Positions 32,302-41,310 of a DNA stretch of 59,505 bases are shown in pieces. Position 1 is the stretch's first letter, and the number at the start of each line of letters is the position of its first letter. Under the pieces are notes generated by a model that made no database searches, was not told the origin of the DNA, and saw only the letters and a program-made list of their open reading frames with translations. The position numbers and the translations under genes were made by a program. Source of the stretch: a bacterium (GTDB taxonomy: Bacteria; SZUA-79; Acidulodesulfobacterales; Acidulodesulfobacteraceae); contig QIJE01000033.1 of assembly GCA_003232385.1 (NCBI GenBank), positions 1 to 59,505 of the forward strand, written 5' to 3'.

Positions 32302-32383
32302 ACTACCTTGCCATTGTTCGGGTACCGGTATGTAAAAATAAAAAATATGTTATAATTTTAGTTAACTTTAAATAAAATATAAA

Positions 32384-32959
32384 ATGAGAAAATTGATTAT
32401 AAAAAGATTCAATGAAGCGGCGGCGCTACTTGAACTAACGGTAAGGGACGAAAAAATAATAAAAACGATGAGCGCGATGTCTCAAGCAATCATATCGGTT
32501 TATAATGATAGCGGAAAAATCTTTATTGCCGGAAACGGCGGTTCGGCGGCAGATGCCCAGCATATTACGGCGGAACTTGTCTCGAGGTTTTACAGAGAAA
32601 GGAAGGCACTTGCCGCAGAAAGCCTTACCGTAAATACATCTGATATAACGGCAATAGCTAATGATTATGATTTCTCGGTTGTTTTTTCCCGTCAGCTTGA
32701 AGCAAATGCAAGAAAAGGCGATATATTTTGGGGAATATCCACGTCCGGAAACTCTAAAAATATTATATCCGCTATAATTACTGCAAGGGATACGGGTATG
32801 AAAATTATAGGTTTTACAGGCAATGACGGTGGAAAAATGTCCGACATGTGCGACCTGATAATTAAAGTTCCCTCTGAAGATACGCCGAGGATTCAGGAGC
32901 AACATATTTTAATTGCTCACATTATTTGCGAACTGGTAGAAAACGGTTTGTTCGCTTAA
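32384..32959 (+). CDS. gmhA: Sedoheptulose 7-phosphate isomerase
   Basis: This 191-residue SIS-domain enzyme makes D-glycero-D-manno-heptose 7-phosphate, the first step to the inner-core heptose of lipopolysaccharide, supporting a Gram-negative outer membrane. Motifs are FIAGNGGSAADAQHITAEL, SRFYRERKALAAESLT, WGISTSGNSKNI and EQHILIAHIICELVE. No other heptose gene is near. Confidence 0.93.
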   Translation: MRKLIIKRFNEAAALLELTVRDEKIIKTMSAMSQAIISVYNDSGKIFIAGNGGSAADAQHITAELVSRFYRERKALAAESLTVNTSDITAIANDYDFSVVFSRQLEANARKGDIFWGISTSGNSKNIISAIITARDTGMKIIGFTGNDGGKMSDMCDLIIKVPSEDTPRIQEQHILIAHIICELVENGLFA

Positions 32960-33014
32960 CCCCTCCCTCCATCAATAAAAAATTAGATCCTCAGCTTGAG
33001 TTGATTATTTGATT

Positions 33015-33044
33015 AAACGGTGGTATACATACTATGTATCGTTT
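33015..33044 (+). terminator. Bulged hairpin after gmhA
   Basis: AAACG (33015-33019) and ATACAT (33025-33030) can pair with ATGTAT (33034-33039) and CGTTT (33040-33044) around an ACT loop, with a five-base bulge. A T-rich stretch follows. It may be the gmhA terminator. Confidence 0.35.
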
Positions 33045-33083
33045 GATTTTTAATTGAGACGTTAACGCGGAAGGGGTGTGGAT

Positions 33084-33554
33084 ATGATAAAAATAGATAT
33101 ACCCGGAAATACCGAAGTGATATTGAAAAACATAGTCTTTGACATGAACGGAACGCTTTCGGAAGATGGAATAATTCGAGACGGCGTAAAGATTCTTTTA
33201 AACGAATTATCTAAAATTGTAGAGATATATATAATAACGTCCGATACGTTCGGAACAGCCGAAAGCATGGTAAAAGATATAAATGCCAAATTATTCATAA
33301 TAAGCGGTGAAAACTCTGCCGACAAAAAAAAAGAAATAGTCTACAAATTAGGATATCCCGAAACCGCAATCGTAGGTAACGGTTATAACGATCACGAGAT
33401 GCTTAAACAGGGTGTTATAGGTATAGGTATTATGGGTGTTGAAGGGCTTGCCGTCAAGGCGCTGTTGCATTGTGACGTAATAGTGCCGAGAATAGAAGAT
33501 GCATTAAACTTATTCTTAAATTCGAAAAGAATAATTGCAACACTCAGGAATTAG
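33084..33554 (+). CDS. HAD-family hydrolase, soluble P-type ATPase-like
   Basis: This is a 156-residue protein. The ATG at 33084 is chosen because AAGGGG lies about 7 bases before it; a GTG at 33078 is possible. The HAD motifs are FDMNGTLSEDG (nucleophile Asp), IITSDTFG, and the late acidic motif IVGNGYNDHEML. It resembles the catalytic P-domain of P-type ATPases without membrane segments (COG4087-type). The substrate is unknown. It lies 124 bases after gmhA and need not share its pathway. Confidence 0.82.
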   Translation: MIKIDIPGNTEVILKNIVFDMNGTLSEDGIIRDGVKILLNELSKIVEIYIITSDTFGTAESMVKDINAKLFIISGENSADKKKEIVYKLGYPETAIVGNGYNDHEMLKQGVIGIGIMGVEGLAVKALLHCDVIVPRIEDALNLFLNSKRIIATLRN

Positions 33555-33714
33555 TTTACGGATATGTTATTTTGTGGCAGGTCAGTAAACGGATTGAATT
33601 TTCACGATGCTTTGTTTTTTTATCTTTCGAGTCTCACTATGGCATGACGATAAGATAGGAACGGTCGGACGATTTGTTATGGGCTTGATTAATCTAAACG
33701 GGAGGTTGTAAATC

Positions 33715-34143
33715 ATGGCTAAAACAGTGCAGGGAACAAAAACTTTCGAGAATTTAAAGGCTGCGTTTGCAGGGGAATCGGAAGCAAATAGAAGATATTT
33801 GTATTTTGGCAAAGAAGCCGATATACAAGGGTATCCGGATGTGGCTAATAATTTTAGAGAAACGGGAGAGGGCGAAACAGGACATGCTTTCGGACATCTC
33901 GATTGTTTAAAAAAATATGAAGGAGGGGATCCTGCTACGGGTAAACCCATAGGTACGTTAAAAGAAATGATTGAATCTTCGTTGGCAGGAGAAACATACG
34001 AATATACGGAGATGTATCCGGGGTTTGCAAAAACGGCAAAAGAAGAAGGATTTGAAGACATTGCTTTATGGTTTGAAATGCTTGCTAAAGCCGAAAAGTC
34101 GCATGCCGAAAGGTTTAAGAAAATTTTAGGCGACTTTAAATAA
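33715..34143 (+). CDS. Rubrerythrin (diiron domain only)
   Basis: This 142-residue ferritin-like protein reduces hydrogen peroxide at a diiron centre. The helix ligands are visible in AAFAGESEANRRYLYF, GEGETGHAFGHLD, SLAGETYEYTEMYPGFA and AKAEKSHAERF. It lacks the C-terminal rubredoxin domain, so electrons must come from a separate carrier. GGGAGG precedes the ATG. The Fe-S protein 30 bases downstream is the likely partner; rubredoxins are encoded at 9974 and 25820. Confidence 0.94.
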   Translation: MAKTVQGTKTFENLKAAFAGESEANRRYLYFGKEADIQGYPDVANNFRETGEGETGHAFGHLDCLKKYEGGDPATGKPIGTLKEMIESSLAGETYEYTEMYPGFAKTAKEEGFEDIALWFEMLAKAEKSHAERFKKILGDFK

Positions 34144-34173
34144 AATTTTAAGTTCGATTGCGGGGTTTTGTTT

Positions 34174-35478
34174 ATGTATAAAACGGATGCCGATCCTAAA
34201 ATTACCCAAAATTTCGATATAAGAGATACCGATTTTTTGGATGAAAATAATCTTTTTAATGAAATTAAAAGGGTATATTCAAAATGCAAGAGTTGCAGAT
34301 TATGCATAGGATTTTGTCCGTCTTTTCCCGCTCTGTTTAATGCCGTCGACGACAAGAGCGACAATATTGAGGCTTTAACGCAAGAAGAACTCATTAAACC
34401 CTTGGATCTTTGTTTTTATTGCAAGCAGTGTTATTTTAAATGTCCATTTACGCCTCCCCATGAATGGAAAGTCGATTTTCCCCATTTGGCGTTAAGATAT
34501 AAGGTATTCAGATTTAAAAAAGAAGGAGCAGGGTTTCGAGATAAGCTGCTTGTCGATACGGACAGGATGGGAAAAAGCTCTGTCCCTATTGCTTCTATTA
34601 TTAATAAGCTTAACAATACGAAGCTGTTTCGTTATATCTTAGAACCTGTTATGGGGATAGATAAGAGGGCTAAGGTTCCTTCTTTTAATAAAATTAGCTT
34701 TGAGAAGTGGTTTCACGACAACTATAAAATCAATGATACCGTTTCGGATGTAAATAAATTTAACGGCAAGGTCGTCCTTTTTTATACTTGCATGTTAAAT
34801 TACAATTTTTTAGACAGGGGTATTGCGCTGATAAAAGTCCTTGAAAAGAATAACATATATGTCGAACTCCCCGACATCCAGTGTTGCGGCATACCTTATT
34901 ACGACACGGGGGATATTGATAATTCTATTAAAAAAGCAAAATATAATATAAAAAATTTAAAAAAATATGTCGAAGACGGTTTTGATATAATCGTTCCGGT
35001 TCCGACATGCGCAATGCAAATAAAGCATGAGTATCCTTTATTATTGCCGGATTCAGACGATGCCACCGCGATTGCAAACAAAACTTTTGATATTCATGAA
35101 TACTTATACCGTCTATATCAAAACGGAAAATTTAATACCGATTTTAAAAAATCTATGGGCAAAATAGGATATCACATTTCATGCCACCTAAAATCTTTAA
35201 ATGTAGGTTACAAAGCATTAAACCTTCTGAGGCTCATCCCTGAAACGAGTGTTCAGACTATTGAAAAATGTTCGGGACACGACGGAACCTTTGGCGTGAA
35301 GAAAAAGACTTTTGAATACGCTTCAGAGGTAGGTAAGAGTTTATTCGAAGATATAGATTCAATGAAAATGGATTATTATATATCCGATTGTCCGTTAGCC
35401 TCCGATCAGATAGAAATGGGTACGGGTAAAAAGGTTTTGCATCCTATTGAGATATTGTTTGAGGCTTATTCGGGATAA
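34174..35478 (+). CDS. Fe-S oxidoreductase with two 4Fe-4S sites and CCG-type domains
   Basis: This is a 434-residue protein. The ATG at 34174 is taken as start; a TTG at 34168 is the alternative. Residues about 35-100 hold two cluster motifs, CKSCRLCIGFCP and CFYCKQCYFKCP. The rest resembles the GlpC/HdrB CCG fold, with QCCGIPY near residue 245 and CSGHDG near 373 plus VPTCAMQIKHEYP. It follows rubrerythrin closely, and such pairs are known in other Proteobacteria. It probably passes electrons from quinone or ferredoxin to rubrerythrin. HdrB-like heterodisulfide reduction is less likely without HdrA or HdrC. Confidence 0.85.
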   Translation: MYKTDADPKITQNFDIRDTDFLDENNLFNEIKRVYSKCKSCRLCIGFCPSFPALFNAVDDKSDNIEALTQEELIKPLDLCFYCKQCYFKCPFTPPHEWKVDFPHLALRYKVFRFKKEGAGFRDKLLVDTDRMGKSSVPIASIINKLNNTKLFRYILEPVMGIDKRAKVPSFNKISFEKWFHDNYKINDTVSDVNKFNGKVVLFYTCMLNYNFLDRGIALIKVLEKNNIYVELPDIQCCGIPYYDTGDIDNSIKKAKYNIKNLKKYVEDGFDIIVPVPTCAMQIKHEYPLLLPDSDDATAIANKTFDIHEYLYRLYQNGKFNTDFKKSMGKIGYHISCHLKSLNVGYKALNLLRLIPETSVQTIEKCSGHDGTFGVKKKTFEYASEVGKSLFEDIDSMKMDYYISDCPLASDQIEMGTGKKVLHPIEILFEAYSG

Positions 35479-35524
35479 GGAAGGTTTACTTGAAAAACGG
35501 TATTGGATATATTTTTTCTCCCCT

Positions 35525-35542
35525 ACCTGCGACCTTTGGGTT
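35525..35542 (-). repeat. 18-base duplicate of tRNA-fMet segment
   Basis: The minus strand reads AACCCAAAGGTCGCAGGT, identical to the anticodon-stem to T-stem part of the initiator tRNA (35639-35656 on the plus strand). It is in the same orientation and lies about 75 bases beyond the tRNA 3' end. Confidence 0.7.
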
Positions 35543-35550
35543 TCTCCCGG

Positions 35551-35575
35551 ACAATGGAAATACGACAAGAACCGT
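35551..35575 (+). repeat. 25-base repeat, copy 2
   Basis: It matches 15063-15087 at 22 of 25 bases (core GGAAATACGACA). It sits between the tRNA-fMet fragment and the intact tRNA gene. Confidence 0.4.
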
Positions 35576-35616
35576 TTTAGAATAATCAGATAAGGTATAA
35601 TAACAACGGTTTAGAT

Positions 35617-35693
<77 letters not shown>

Positions 35694-35898
35694 GTAATTA
35701 CCATAATAACTTAGGGAATTATTGTATATTTTTTTAAATCTTAATGCAAGCTTATTTATTAGGGAAGGCATATTTAATTATGGGTAGGTCGTAAAAGTTG
35801 ACATTCGGTACTTGACTCATTATAATAACATCTGTGATAATAGTTAGATACGAAAAATCATGAGTATAATAAATTTAAATTAGGAAACAATAATTATT

Positions 35899-37080
35899 AT
35901 GGACGCCAGAGTCAATAAAAGGACACCTTTATATAGCGAGCATGTTAAGGCAGGTGCAAAGATTGTTTCTTTTGCCGGTTTTTTTATGCCTCTTTATTAT
36001 AAAAGCATTATAGAAGAGCATTTAAATGTAAGGAACGATTCCGGAATTTTCGACATAAGCCATATGGGAGAAATAATCATAAAAGGAAGGGATGCAAGTT
36101 CTTTTGTGGATTATGTCTTTACGGCAGACGTATCGAAAATAAAGGATGGGGAGATTATATATTCGTTAATCTTGAACGAGAAGGGCGGGATTATAGACGA
36201 TGTTACGGTCTTTAAGTTTTCCGACAGCGATTATATGGCGGTAGTAAATGCCGCAAATACCCCAAAGGATTTTTCATGGATGCATTATCAGCAGATCGAA
36301 TTTCAAAAAGCAGGGAATAATGTTACTGTAGAAAATATAAGCGAAACGGTGGGACTCCTTTCTGTGCAGGGACCAAAATCGAGGGACTTGATATATTCTT
36401 TAGCGAGTGATGCTGTTGATATAGGCAAGTGCGGATTGTTCGATTTTAAGTTTGGCGCTAAACCGGTCAAAGAATTGAAGCACTTCGAGTTTAGTTGCGC
36501 TGTTTTTAAGGATATTAATGTAGAGGCGTTAATATCAAGAAGCGGTTATACCGGGGAATTCGGGTTTGAGATTTTCGTGTCCGCCGAAAAAACAGTTGTT
36601 TTATGGAATTATCTTTTGAAAAATTCACGTCTTTCAAACCTTATTCCTATAGGTTTAGGTGCAAGAGATACCTTAAGGTTTGAGGCTGCCCTGCCTCTTT
36701 ACGGGCATGAACTTGACGAAACCATTAATCCGTATGACGCAGGCCTTGAGAAATACCTTTCAACGACTAAAAATTTCATAGGCAAAGAGGCCTTAAGTGA
36801 TATTAAAAATAAAGAAAAGAGGTTAATTTTTTTTAAACTTTCCGGCAAACAGATACCGAGGCATCTGCAAAGAATTTTAGACAAAAATCTTAAGCCGATA
36901 GGATGTATTGCGAGTGGAACTTACAGTCCGTCCAATAAATTTCCGATAGGCAGCGCTTATCTTTCGGATACCGATATAGATCCTTTATTCTTGAAAGACT
37001 TCTTTATCGATATTAGAGGTAACTTCGAAAAGGCAGAGGTGGTTGTGCCCCCGTTTCATCGAAATTTTAAGAGATCATAG
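35899..37080 (+). CDS. gcvT: Glycine cleavage system T protein (aminomethyltransferase)
   Basis: This 393-residue protein transfers the aminomethyl group from lipoyl-GcvH to tetrahydrofolate, giving methylene-THF and ammonia. It shows TPLYSEHVKAGAKIVSFAGFFMP, the folate-site region FDISHMGEI, SRSGYTGEFGFEIF and the C-terminal barrel (GCIASGTYSPSNKFPIGSAYL). It is first of gcvT-gcvH-gcvPA-gcvPB. No glycine riboswitch was found in the 200 bases upstream. Confidence 0.94.
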   Translation: MDARVNKRTPLYSEHVKAGAKIVSFAGFFMPLYYKSIIEEHLNVRNDSGIFDISHMGEIIIKGRDASSFVDYVFTADVSKIKDGEIIYSLILNEKGGIIDDVTVFKFSDSDYMAVVNAANTPKDFSWMHYQQIEFQKAGNNVTVENISETVGLLSVQGPKSRDLIYSLASDAVDIGKCGLFDFKFGAKPVKELKHFEFSCAVFKDINVEALISRSGYTGEFGFEIFVSAEKTVVLWNYLLKNSRLSNLIPIGLGARDTLRFEAALPLYGHELDETINPYDAGLEKYLSTTKNFIGKEALSDIKNKEKRLIFFKLSGKQIPRHLQRILDKNLKPIGCIASGTYSPSNKFPIGSAYLSDTDIDPLFLKDFFIDIRGNFEKAEVVVPPFHRNFKRS

Positions 37081-37192
37081 ATCGGAAAATTAGAACTAGC
37101 CGGGACGAAACAGACTACATTCGTTTAACGAATGCCGAATATTGTGATAATAATAAAAAACATTAGAGCGTAAATATTAAAGGGGTTCAAAA

Positions 37193-37585
37193 ATGGCGAT
37201 AAACGGTGAATTTTATTTTGCAAAATCTCATGAATGGATTTCAAAGAATGCAGACGATAAGTTTTATATAGGGATATCCGACTTTGCACAGTCGGAATTG
37301 GGAGACGTAGTCTATGTCTCTTTTCCGGAGGTGGGCAAGGTTTATGAGAAGGGTGATAAAATAGGAGAGATAGAATCAGTCAAGTCTGTTTCGGAAATTT
37401 ATGCACCCGTTAGTCTTAAAATTATTTCCGTCAATTCTAAATTAAACGATAACCCCGAATTGATCAACCGGCAACCCTACGATGCCGGTTTTGTTGCCGA
37501 GGCGGAGGTGTCGGATTCTTCCGATGTGGACGGGCTAATGGACAAAAATGCGTATGAATCTTTTATAACCTCCATTCATGAATAG
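37193..37585 (+). CDS. gcvH: Glycine cleavage system H protein
   Basis: This 130-residue lipoyl carrier shuttles the aminomethyl intermediate between GcvP, GcvT and Lpd. The lipoylated lysine lies in GEIESVKSVSEIYAPV (Lys near residue 65). The start carries the typical HEWISKNADDKFYIGISDFAQSELGDVVYVSFP. It overlaps gcvPA by 8 bases, implying coupled translation. Confidence 0.96.
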   Translation: MAINGEFYFAKSHEWISKNADDKFYIGISDFAQSELGDVVYVSFPEVGKVYEKGDKIGEIESVKSVSEIYAPVSLKIISVNSKLNDNPELINRQPYDAGFVAEAEVSDSSDVDGLMDKNAYESFITSIHE

Positions 37586-38960
37586 TTTTCGTTACTTTCC
37601 TAATTCAGAAAAAGACATAGAACGGCTATATCGTATTCTCGAAATAAAGAATAAAAATGAGCTCTTCGGCAGGATTATGGGAGATATTCCTCTAATAGAC
37701 GAAAGTCTGTTAGAGACGCTTTCGTCATGTATGGACGAAAAGACTCTATACAGGTTTTTTTCCGATATTGATTCAAATCTTCCCGATAAAAATAAATTTT
37801 CCATATTTGCCGGCGGCGGTATATACAATCATTTTATCCCGTCGGCAGTAGATAGTTTGATTTCAAGGTCGGAATTTTATACGCCTTATACGCCGTATCA
37901 GCCGGAGGTCAGTCAGGGTACGCTCTTTGCGCTGTTCGAATTTCAGTCTATGATAGCCGAAATATCAGGAATGGATGTAGTAAATGCTTCCATGTACGAC
38001 GGGGCAGAAAGTCTGGCGGAAGCGGTTTTAATGTCTATAAGACTTTGCAAGGGCAATAATAATTTAATTCTAATTTCTGAGGGTGTGAATCCACGTTTTG
38101 TTTCGGTTGTTAAGACCTTTATAGGCGATACCGACATAAAAATAGAAAATGTCGTATTAGATGATAAAACGGGTAGGACAAATATAGAAGATTTGAAGTT
38201 TAAACTAAAATCGAAAGGCAAAAACGGGGCGACGGTAGTAGTCCAGCAGCCCAATTATTTTGGGGTAATAGAAGATTTGGAGGAATTAGAGCCGGTTATC
38301 CACGGCTTTAATCCGAGACCCTTTCTCATTGTGTCTTCCACCGAACCTTACAGCTTTGGAGTCATATCCCCGCCCGGGTTTTATAATGCCGATATATTTG
38401 CCGGAGAAGGAAATTCTTTCGGAAATTATATGAATTTTGGGGGGCCGCTTTTGGGATTGTTCGGCGCAAAAAAAGAGTATGTGCGGCAAATGCCCGGGAG
38501 AATAGTCGGTAAAACAAAAGATAGTAGGAACAAGGATGCTTACTCGTTTATTCTTTCTACAAGGGAGCAGCACATAAGGCGAGGGGCGGCAACTTCCAAT
38601 ATATGTACCAATAGCTCTTTGAACGCAGTCAGGGCGGCGATATATTTATCTCTTTGTTCTAAGGAAGGATTTAGTGAAATATCGCTTTTAAATCTTAAAT
38701 TATCTCATATATTGAAGGAGAAGTTGTTGAAAACCAAACTTTTCAAGTTGCTATATTCCGGTGATTTTTTTAATGAGTTTTCTCTAAGAATTCTGAATAG
38801 CAGCGTCAACGTTGCGAAATTCATAAAGGAGATGGCAAAAAGAGAGATTTTGGCGGGAATAGAAATTTCAGAAAGCGATATTTTAATTTCCGTAACGGAG
38901 AATAACAGCTTAAGCGATATAGACGGATATATAAAAAATGCCAAAGCGGTTTTAACGTAA
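37578..38960 (+). CDS. gcvPA: Glycine dehydrogenase (decarboxylating) subunit 1
   Basis: This 460-residue subunit is the N-terminal half of the glycine decarboxylase in the two-gene form used by many anaerobes and Gram-positives. Characteristic segments are FAGGGIYNHFIPSAVDSLISRSEFYTPYTPYQPEVSQGTLFALFEFQ and MYDGAESLAEAVLM; the C-terminal part has REQHIRRGAATSNICTN. It pairs with GcvPB, which holds the PLP lysine. Confidence 0.95.
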   Translation: MNSFRYFPNSEKDIERLYRILEIKNKNELFGRIMGDIPLIDESLLETLSSCMDEKTLYRFFSDIDSNLPDKNKFSIFAGGGIYNHFIPSAVDSLISRSEFYTPYTPYQPEVSQGTLFALFEFQSMIAEISGMDVVNASMYDGAESLAEAVLMSIRLCKGNNNLILISEGVNPRFVSVVKTFIGDTDIKIENVVLDDKTGRTNIEDLKFKLKSKGKNGATVVVQQPNYFGVIEDLEELEPVIHGFNPRPFLIVSSTEPYSFGVISPPGFYNADIFAGEGNSFGNYMNFGGPLLGLFGAKKEYVRQMPGRIVGKTKDSRNKDAYSFILSTREQHIRRGAATSNICTNSSLNAVRAAIYLSLCSKEGFSEISLLNLKLSHILKEKLLKTKLFKLLYSGDFFNEFSLRILNSSVNVAKFIKEMAKREILAGIEISESDILISVTENNSLSDIDGYIKNAKAVLT

Positions 38961-39018
38961 AGGATATGAAAACGGCGGTATATACATTTGCCGGATTAAT
39001 GGGGTTAAAATAATCAAT

Positions 39019-40494
39019 ATGTTAAAATTTCCGGGAATTAAAGGTTTGTTTTTTGACGAAGAGCTGTTAATCTCTAAGGGTGTTATGGGTATAAGTATTC
39101 CGTGTTCCGGTTTAAATTCCTCCGATTTAAAAAAGAGCGGAAGGGCGTATATAGATAAAAAATTTGTCAGAAAAAAGGCACCGAGGCTTCCGGAGGTTTC
39201 AGAACCGACGGTAATTAGGCACTTTACCAGACTTTCAAGCTGGAATATGTCTGTAGATTCGGTTTTCTATCCACTCGGTTCTTGTACGATGAAATACAAT
39301 CCTAAAATAAACGAGTGCATAGCTTCACTTGGCAACATGAAAAACTTACACCCCTTGACCCCTGATTTTTTGGTTCAGCCGGCACTGAAGATTATTCACG
39401 ATTTTAATCTTATTTTATGCGAGCTTACGGGATTAGCCGAATTTGGTTTTGCACCTCAAGCCGGTGCGGCGGGGGAATTTTCCGGATTAAAGATTATTAG
39501 AAAATATTTTGATTCCAACGGCGAGAGCAGAAAAATAATACTTATTCCGGATAGTTCTCACGGAACTAATCCCGCGAGTTCTGTTTTGGCGGGGTTCACT
39601 CCCGTAGAAATTAAAACAGGCAAGGACGGAACCCTAAATGTCGAAGACGTAAAAAAATATATTTCTAAAGACGTTGCGGGCATAATGATTACGAATCCGA
39701 ATACGTTCGGGATTTTCGAAAAGGATATAAAGAAGATTAGCGGAATTATGCATGAAAACGGTTCGCTTGTTTACATGGACGGGGCTAATTTTAACGCCTT
39801 TATAGGCAATGTAAGGATTTCCGATATGGGCATAGATATGGTTCAGTTTAATCTGCATAAAACGTTTTCCGCGCCTCACGGGGGAGGCGGACCCGGGAGC
39901 GGTGCGATAGGTGTTGCCGATTTTTTAAAAAAATATTTGCCTGTACCGTATGTAAGCTTTAGCAACGCCCGTTATAAAATTTCGGAAGATAAAGAGCGCA
40001 CTATAGGAAGAATCGCGCCTTTTTTGTGCAATTTCGCCATCATTGTAAGGGCGTATGCATATCTTCTCTCCCTGGGGAGAGATAATATTTCATCGGTAAG
40101 CGAGATTGCAATACTGAACGCGAACTATATCAAAAAAAAGCTCGGAAAGATACTTAAGGACTCGGATCCTTTTGAGAAAGGGCTTTGCATGCACGAATGC
40201 GTTTTTAATGATGCGGCGCTTGAGAAAAGCGACATATCTACCGTTGAATTTGCAAAGCTCTTAATAGATTACGGTTTTCATCCGCCCACCATATATTTTC
40301 CCAAAAATATTCATGGGGCAATTATGATAGAGCCTACCGAAACCGAATCGGTAAAGACCTTGGACGGTTTTATAAAAGCCGTAGGGGCGATCAAATTTAA
40401 GATTAAAAAGCTTAAAGCGATTAAGTCTCCTCAAAAAACCAAGGTAGGGCGAGTTAACGAGGTTCTTGCAAATAAACACCCGATATTTAAGTGA
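39019..40494 (+). CDS. gcvPB: Glycine dehydrogenase (decarboxylating) subunit 2
   Basis: This 491-residue PLP-binding half of glycine decarboxylase releases CO2 from glycine and loads the aminomethyl group onto GcvH. The PLP lysine is in NLHKTFSAPHGGGGPGSG (about 39850-39905). Other family segments are FYPLGSCTMKYNPKINE, LTGLAEFGFAPQAGAAGEFSGL and IPDSSHGTNPASS. It lies 58 bases after gcvPA. The shared lipoamide dehydrogenase is not in the window. Confidence 0.96.
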   Translation: MLKFPGIKGLFFDEELLISKGVMGISIPCSGLNSSDLKKSGRAYIDKKFVRKKAPRLPEVSEPTVIRHFTRLSSWNMSVDSVFYPLGSCTMKYNPKINECIASLGNMKNLHPLTPDFLVQPALKIIHDFNLILCELTGLAEFGFAPQAGAAGEFSGLKIIRKYFDSNGESRKIILIPDSSHGTNPASSVLAGFTPVEIKTGKDGTLNVEDVKKYISKDVAGIMITNPNTFGIFEKDIKKISGIMHENGSLVYMDGANFNAFIGNVRISDMGIDMVQFNLHKTFSAPHGGGGPGSGAIGVADFLKKYLPVPYVSFSNARYKISEDKERTIGRIAPFLCNFAIIVRAYAYLLSLGRDNISSVSEIAILNANYIKKKLGKILKDSDPFEKGLCMHECVFNDAALEKSDISTVEFAKLLIDYGFHPPTIYFPKNIHGAIMIEPTETESVKTLDGFIKAVGAIKFKIKKLKAIKSPQKTKVGRVNEVLANKHPIFK

Positions 40495-40541
40495 TATTAT
40501 TTGAATATAAATATAGCATAATAAACCTAAGGTGAACGGTT

Positions 40542-41159
40542 GTGAACATGAATTTTAGAGAGGTCGATTTTAAAACTGATGACGGAGGGGATATCAAGGG
40601 GTCTTTATTCGGTTCTTATCCTAATATCGTTATAACGGCACACGGAAGGGTTTTTAATAAAGAAAGCTATTACGACCTGTGCGATATTCTTTTGAAAAAT
40701 AAGATATCGTCCCTGTCGTTTGATTTTAGAGGTTACGGAAATTCAAGGCAGGGAAGTGCCGGCGCAAATGCATACGAAGAGGATATCGCAGGGGCCGTCA
40801 ATTTTGTCGGGGGTTTGGATTTTGTAAAAAGTATTACTCTTTTGGGTTCAAGTATGGGTGGCGGAGCGATATTGAACGCATCTAAGCCGTATAAGCCCTC
40901 GGAAATAAAATCGGTTATCGTTTTATCTCCCGTTTTTATCAAAGGGGTAAATTCTATAGATGTGCCGATTCATTATCTTGGGACGGAAGATGAGCAGTTT
41001 GCGGAAGGCATAAGAAAAATGCATAAGATCACTGAATCTCCCAAAACCCTTCATTTTTTTAAGGGAAGCACCCATGCTCAGAATATTTTTGCCACGGAGT
41101 CTAAAGATGAACTTGTTTCGCTTATAATCTCCTACGTCAAGGAAGAAAAAAAAGAGTAA
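40542..41159 (+). CDS. Alpha/beta-hydrolase
   Basis: This is a 205-residue protein starting at GTG 40542, which lies 7 bases after AAGGTG; an ATG at 40548 is possible. It has the nucleophile elbow GSSMGGG (Ser near residue 105), an oxyanion region ITAHGRVFNKES, FDFRGYGNS, a catalytic acid candidate in HYLGTEDEQF and a late His in FKGSTHAQNIF. The family includes esterases and thioesterases; no specific substrate can be read. It sits between gcvPB and pheA. Confidence 0.82.
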   Translation: MNMNFREVDFKTDDGGDIKGSLFGSYPNIVITAHGRVFNKESYYDLCDILLKNKISSLSFDFRGYGNSRQGSAGANAYEEDIAGAVNFVGGLDFVKSITLLGSSMGGGAILNASKPYKPSEIKSVIVLSPVFIKGVNSIDVPIHYLGTEDEQFAEGIRKMHKITESPKTLHFFKGSTHAQNIFATESKDELVSLIISYVKEEKKE

Positions 41160-41310
41160 TAGGGCGATATCGTATCCGCTTCATTCGTTTTTCTATCGGC
41201 GACTAAATATTTGCGGATGCATAAAACACTTTGCTTTTTTTAAAAAATTATGTAAAATACATTACATTTAAAGAGAAAATGGAAAAATAAACCGATAAAT
41301 TAACGATGGA

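Noticed and set aside
33582-34394. Long minus-strand open frame (270 codons) opposite rubrerythrin
   Set aside because: It is antisense to a well-supported rubrerythrin gene and the start of the Fe-S gene, has no recognisable motif and no ribosome binding site.
35700-35898. Glycine riboswitch upstream of gcvT
   Set aside because: No GGAGAG / CACCGAAGGGGCAA-like tandem aptamer elements are visible; the region is simply AT-rich.
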